This document shows, in pieces, positions 63,760 to 64,000 of a stretch of DNA of 64,000 bases. The stretch's first letter is position 1; each line of letters opens with the position of its first letter. The DNA comes from CAVRZJ01 sp964594125 (GTDB taxonomy: Bacteria; Acidobacteriota; Thermoanaerobaculia; Thermoanaerobaculales; Thermoanaerobaculaceae): NCBI GenBank assembly GCA_964594125.1, contig CAZQLL010000011.1, positions 48,609-112,608 on the forward strand, in the 5' to 3' direction. The position numbers and the translations under genes are program-made. The notes under the pieces are model-generated. The model worked only from the letters and a program-made list of their open reading frames with translations. It had not been told where the DNA came from and made no database searches.

Positions 63760-64000
63760 CGCGCCTCCTTCCACGGTCCGCCGGGCGGCCAGGTGCGGGC
63801 CTTGCGGTTGCCTGTTCGCAGGTCTTCCAGCACCGGCGCGAGGAAGGCTCGCAGGATTCCGATGAACTCCTCCGCCGGCTTTTCCGGAACCGCGAGGCCC
63901 GCCCGCCGCGCGAAGGCCCGCACTTGCGCGGGGCGCGAGGGGTTTTCCCAGTACATCGGCGTGAGTCCGATCGGCTCCCTGGCGGGGATGGGCGTGTGCC
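63756..64000 (-). CDS. AbiEii-like protein, C-terminal part
   Basis: The frame is open to the right edge, so only the last 81 or so residues are seen. MYWENPSRPAQVRAFARRAG and ILRAFLAPVLEDLRTGN, ending WPPGGPWKEAR, recall the end of AbiEii/AbiGii nucleotidyltransferase toxins, where a DPxKQxQW..FLRKN helix and a final WPPGGPW are common. This is pattern recall over a short stretch and remains tentative. An internal ATG at 63956 would give a short protein, but the open upstream frame argues for a longer gene. It overlaps hsdS as GTGA, so it belongs to the same operon; AbiE toxin-antitoxin genes often sit inside type I loci. Confidence 0.5.
   Translation of the reverse strand, partial: HTPIPAREPIGLTPMYWENPSRPAQVRAFARRAGLAVPEKPAEEFIGILRAFLAPVLEDLRTGNRKARTWPPGGPWKEAR

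Overview
This window is very GC-rich, gene-dense bacterial chromosome. It carries Gram-negative envelope markers: a TonB-dependent receptor with a CarboxypepD-like N-terminal domain, several predicted lipoproteins, a LolC/E-type permease and Wzm/Wzt-type glycan export. The Oar-like receptor, the style of the Ig-like/Kelch protein and the base composition suggest an Acidobacteriota-like organism. That assignment is inference; the window holds no rRNA or other firm marker. Many genes overlap by 4 bases (GTGA or ATGA). At least eight genes have a TANNNT -10 hexamer ending 6-8 bases before the start codon, which suggests leaderless transcripts are common here.

Region by region. 1-2114: the end of a DUF3800 protein and ettA. 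2687-7614: two GT2 glycosyltransferases and a sulfotransferase, converging on a Wzm/Wzt-type ABC exporter, so probably a sulfated surface glycan. 7833-8872: a broken IS110 transposase and intergenic hairpin repeats. 8877-12772: a sulfatase-like lipoprotein, an MbfA-type iron exporter and a Tat-exported superoxide dismutase.

12995-34162 is dominated by peptidoglycan-salvage functions. They are an S66-SPOR-NAGPA lipoprotein, a serine hydrolase, an M14 peptidase, and a 1,344-residue protein joining NagZ-, AmiE- and NamZ-like domains. Two DUF4143 ATPases follow. Next come an operon for an amino-sugar kinase, a YdjC/ChbG deacetylase and a sodium:solute symporter, then divergent murQ and a TonB-dependent receptor. 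Together they could strip, import, phosphorylate and convert cell-wall sugars.

34442-39222 is a minus-strand envelope operon: CPBP protease, a membrane protein of unknown function, a LolC/E-like permease and an M23 protein without its zinc ligands. 39247-44487 holds archease, a GntR regulator with an operator-like site, a cysteine desulfurase, an intact M23 peptidase and a Kelch protein. 44571-50681 is a large alpha-2-macroglobulin lipoprotein. Decayed IS1634- and IS3-type remnants follow, then a GT39-like membrane glycosyltransferase. 54655-60835 is a minus-strand housekeeping operon: rimO, ribF, two membrane proteins and metK. 61004-64000 is a defence locus: an AbiEii-like gene end, hsdS, fic and a stump of hsdR.

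Two families of intergenic palindromic repeats are scattered through the window. No tRNA, rRNA or CRISPR array was recognised.
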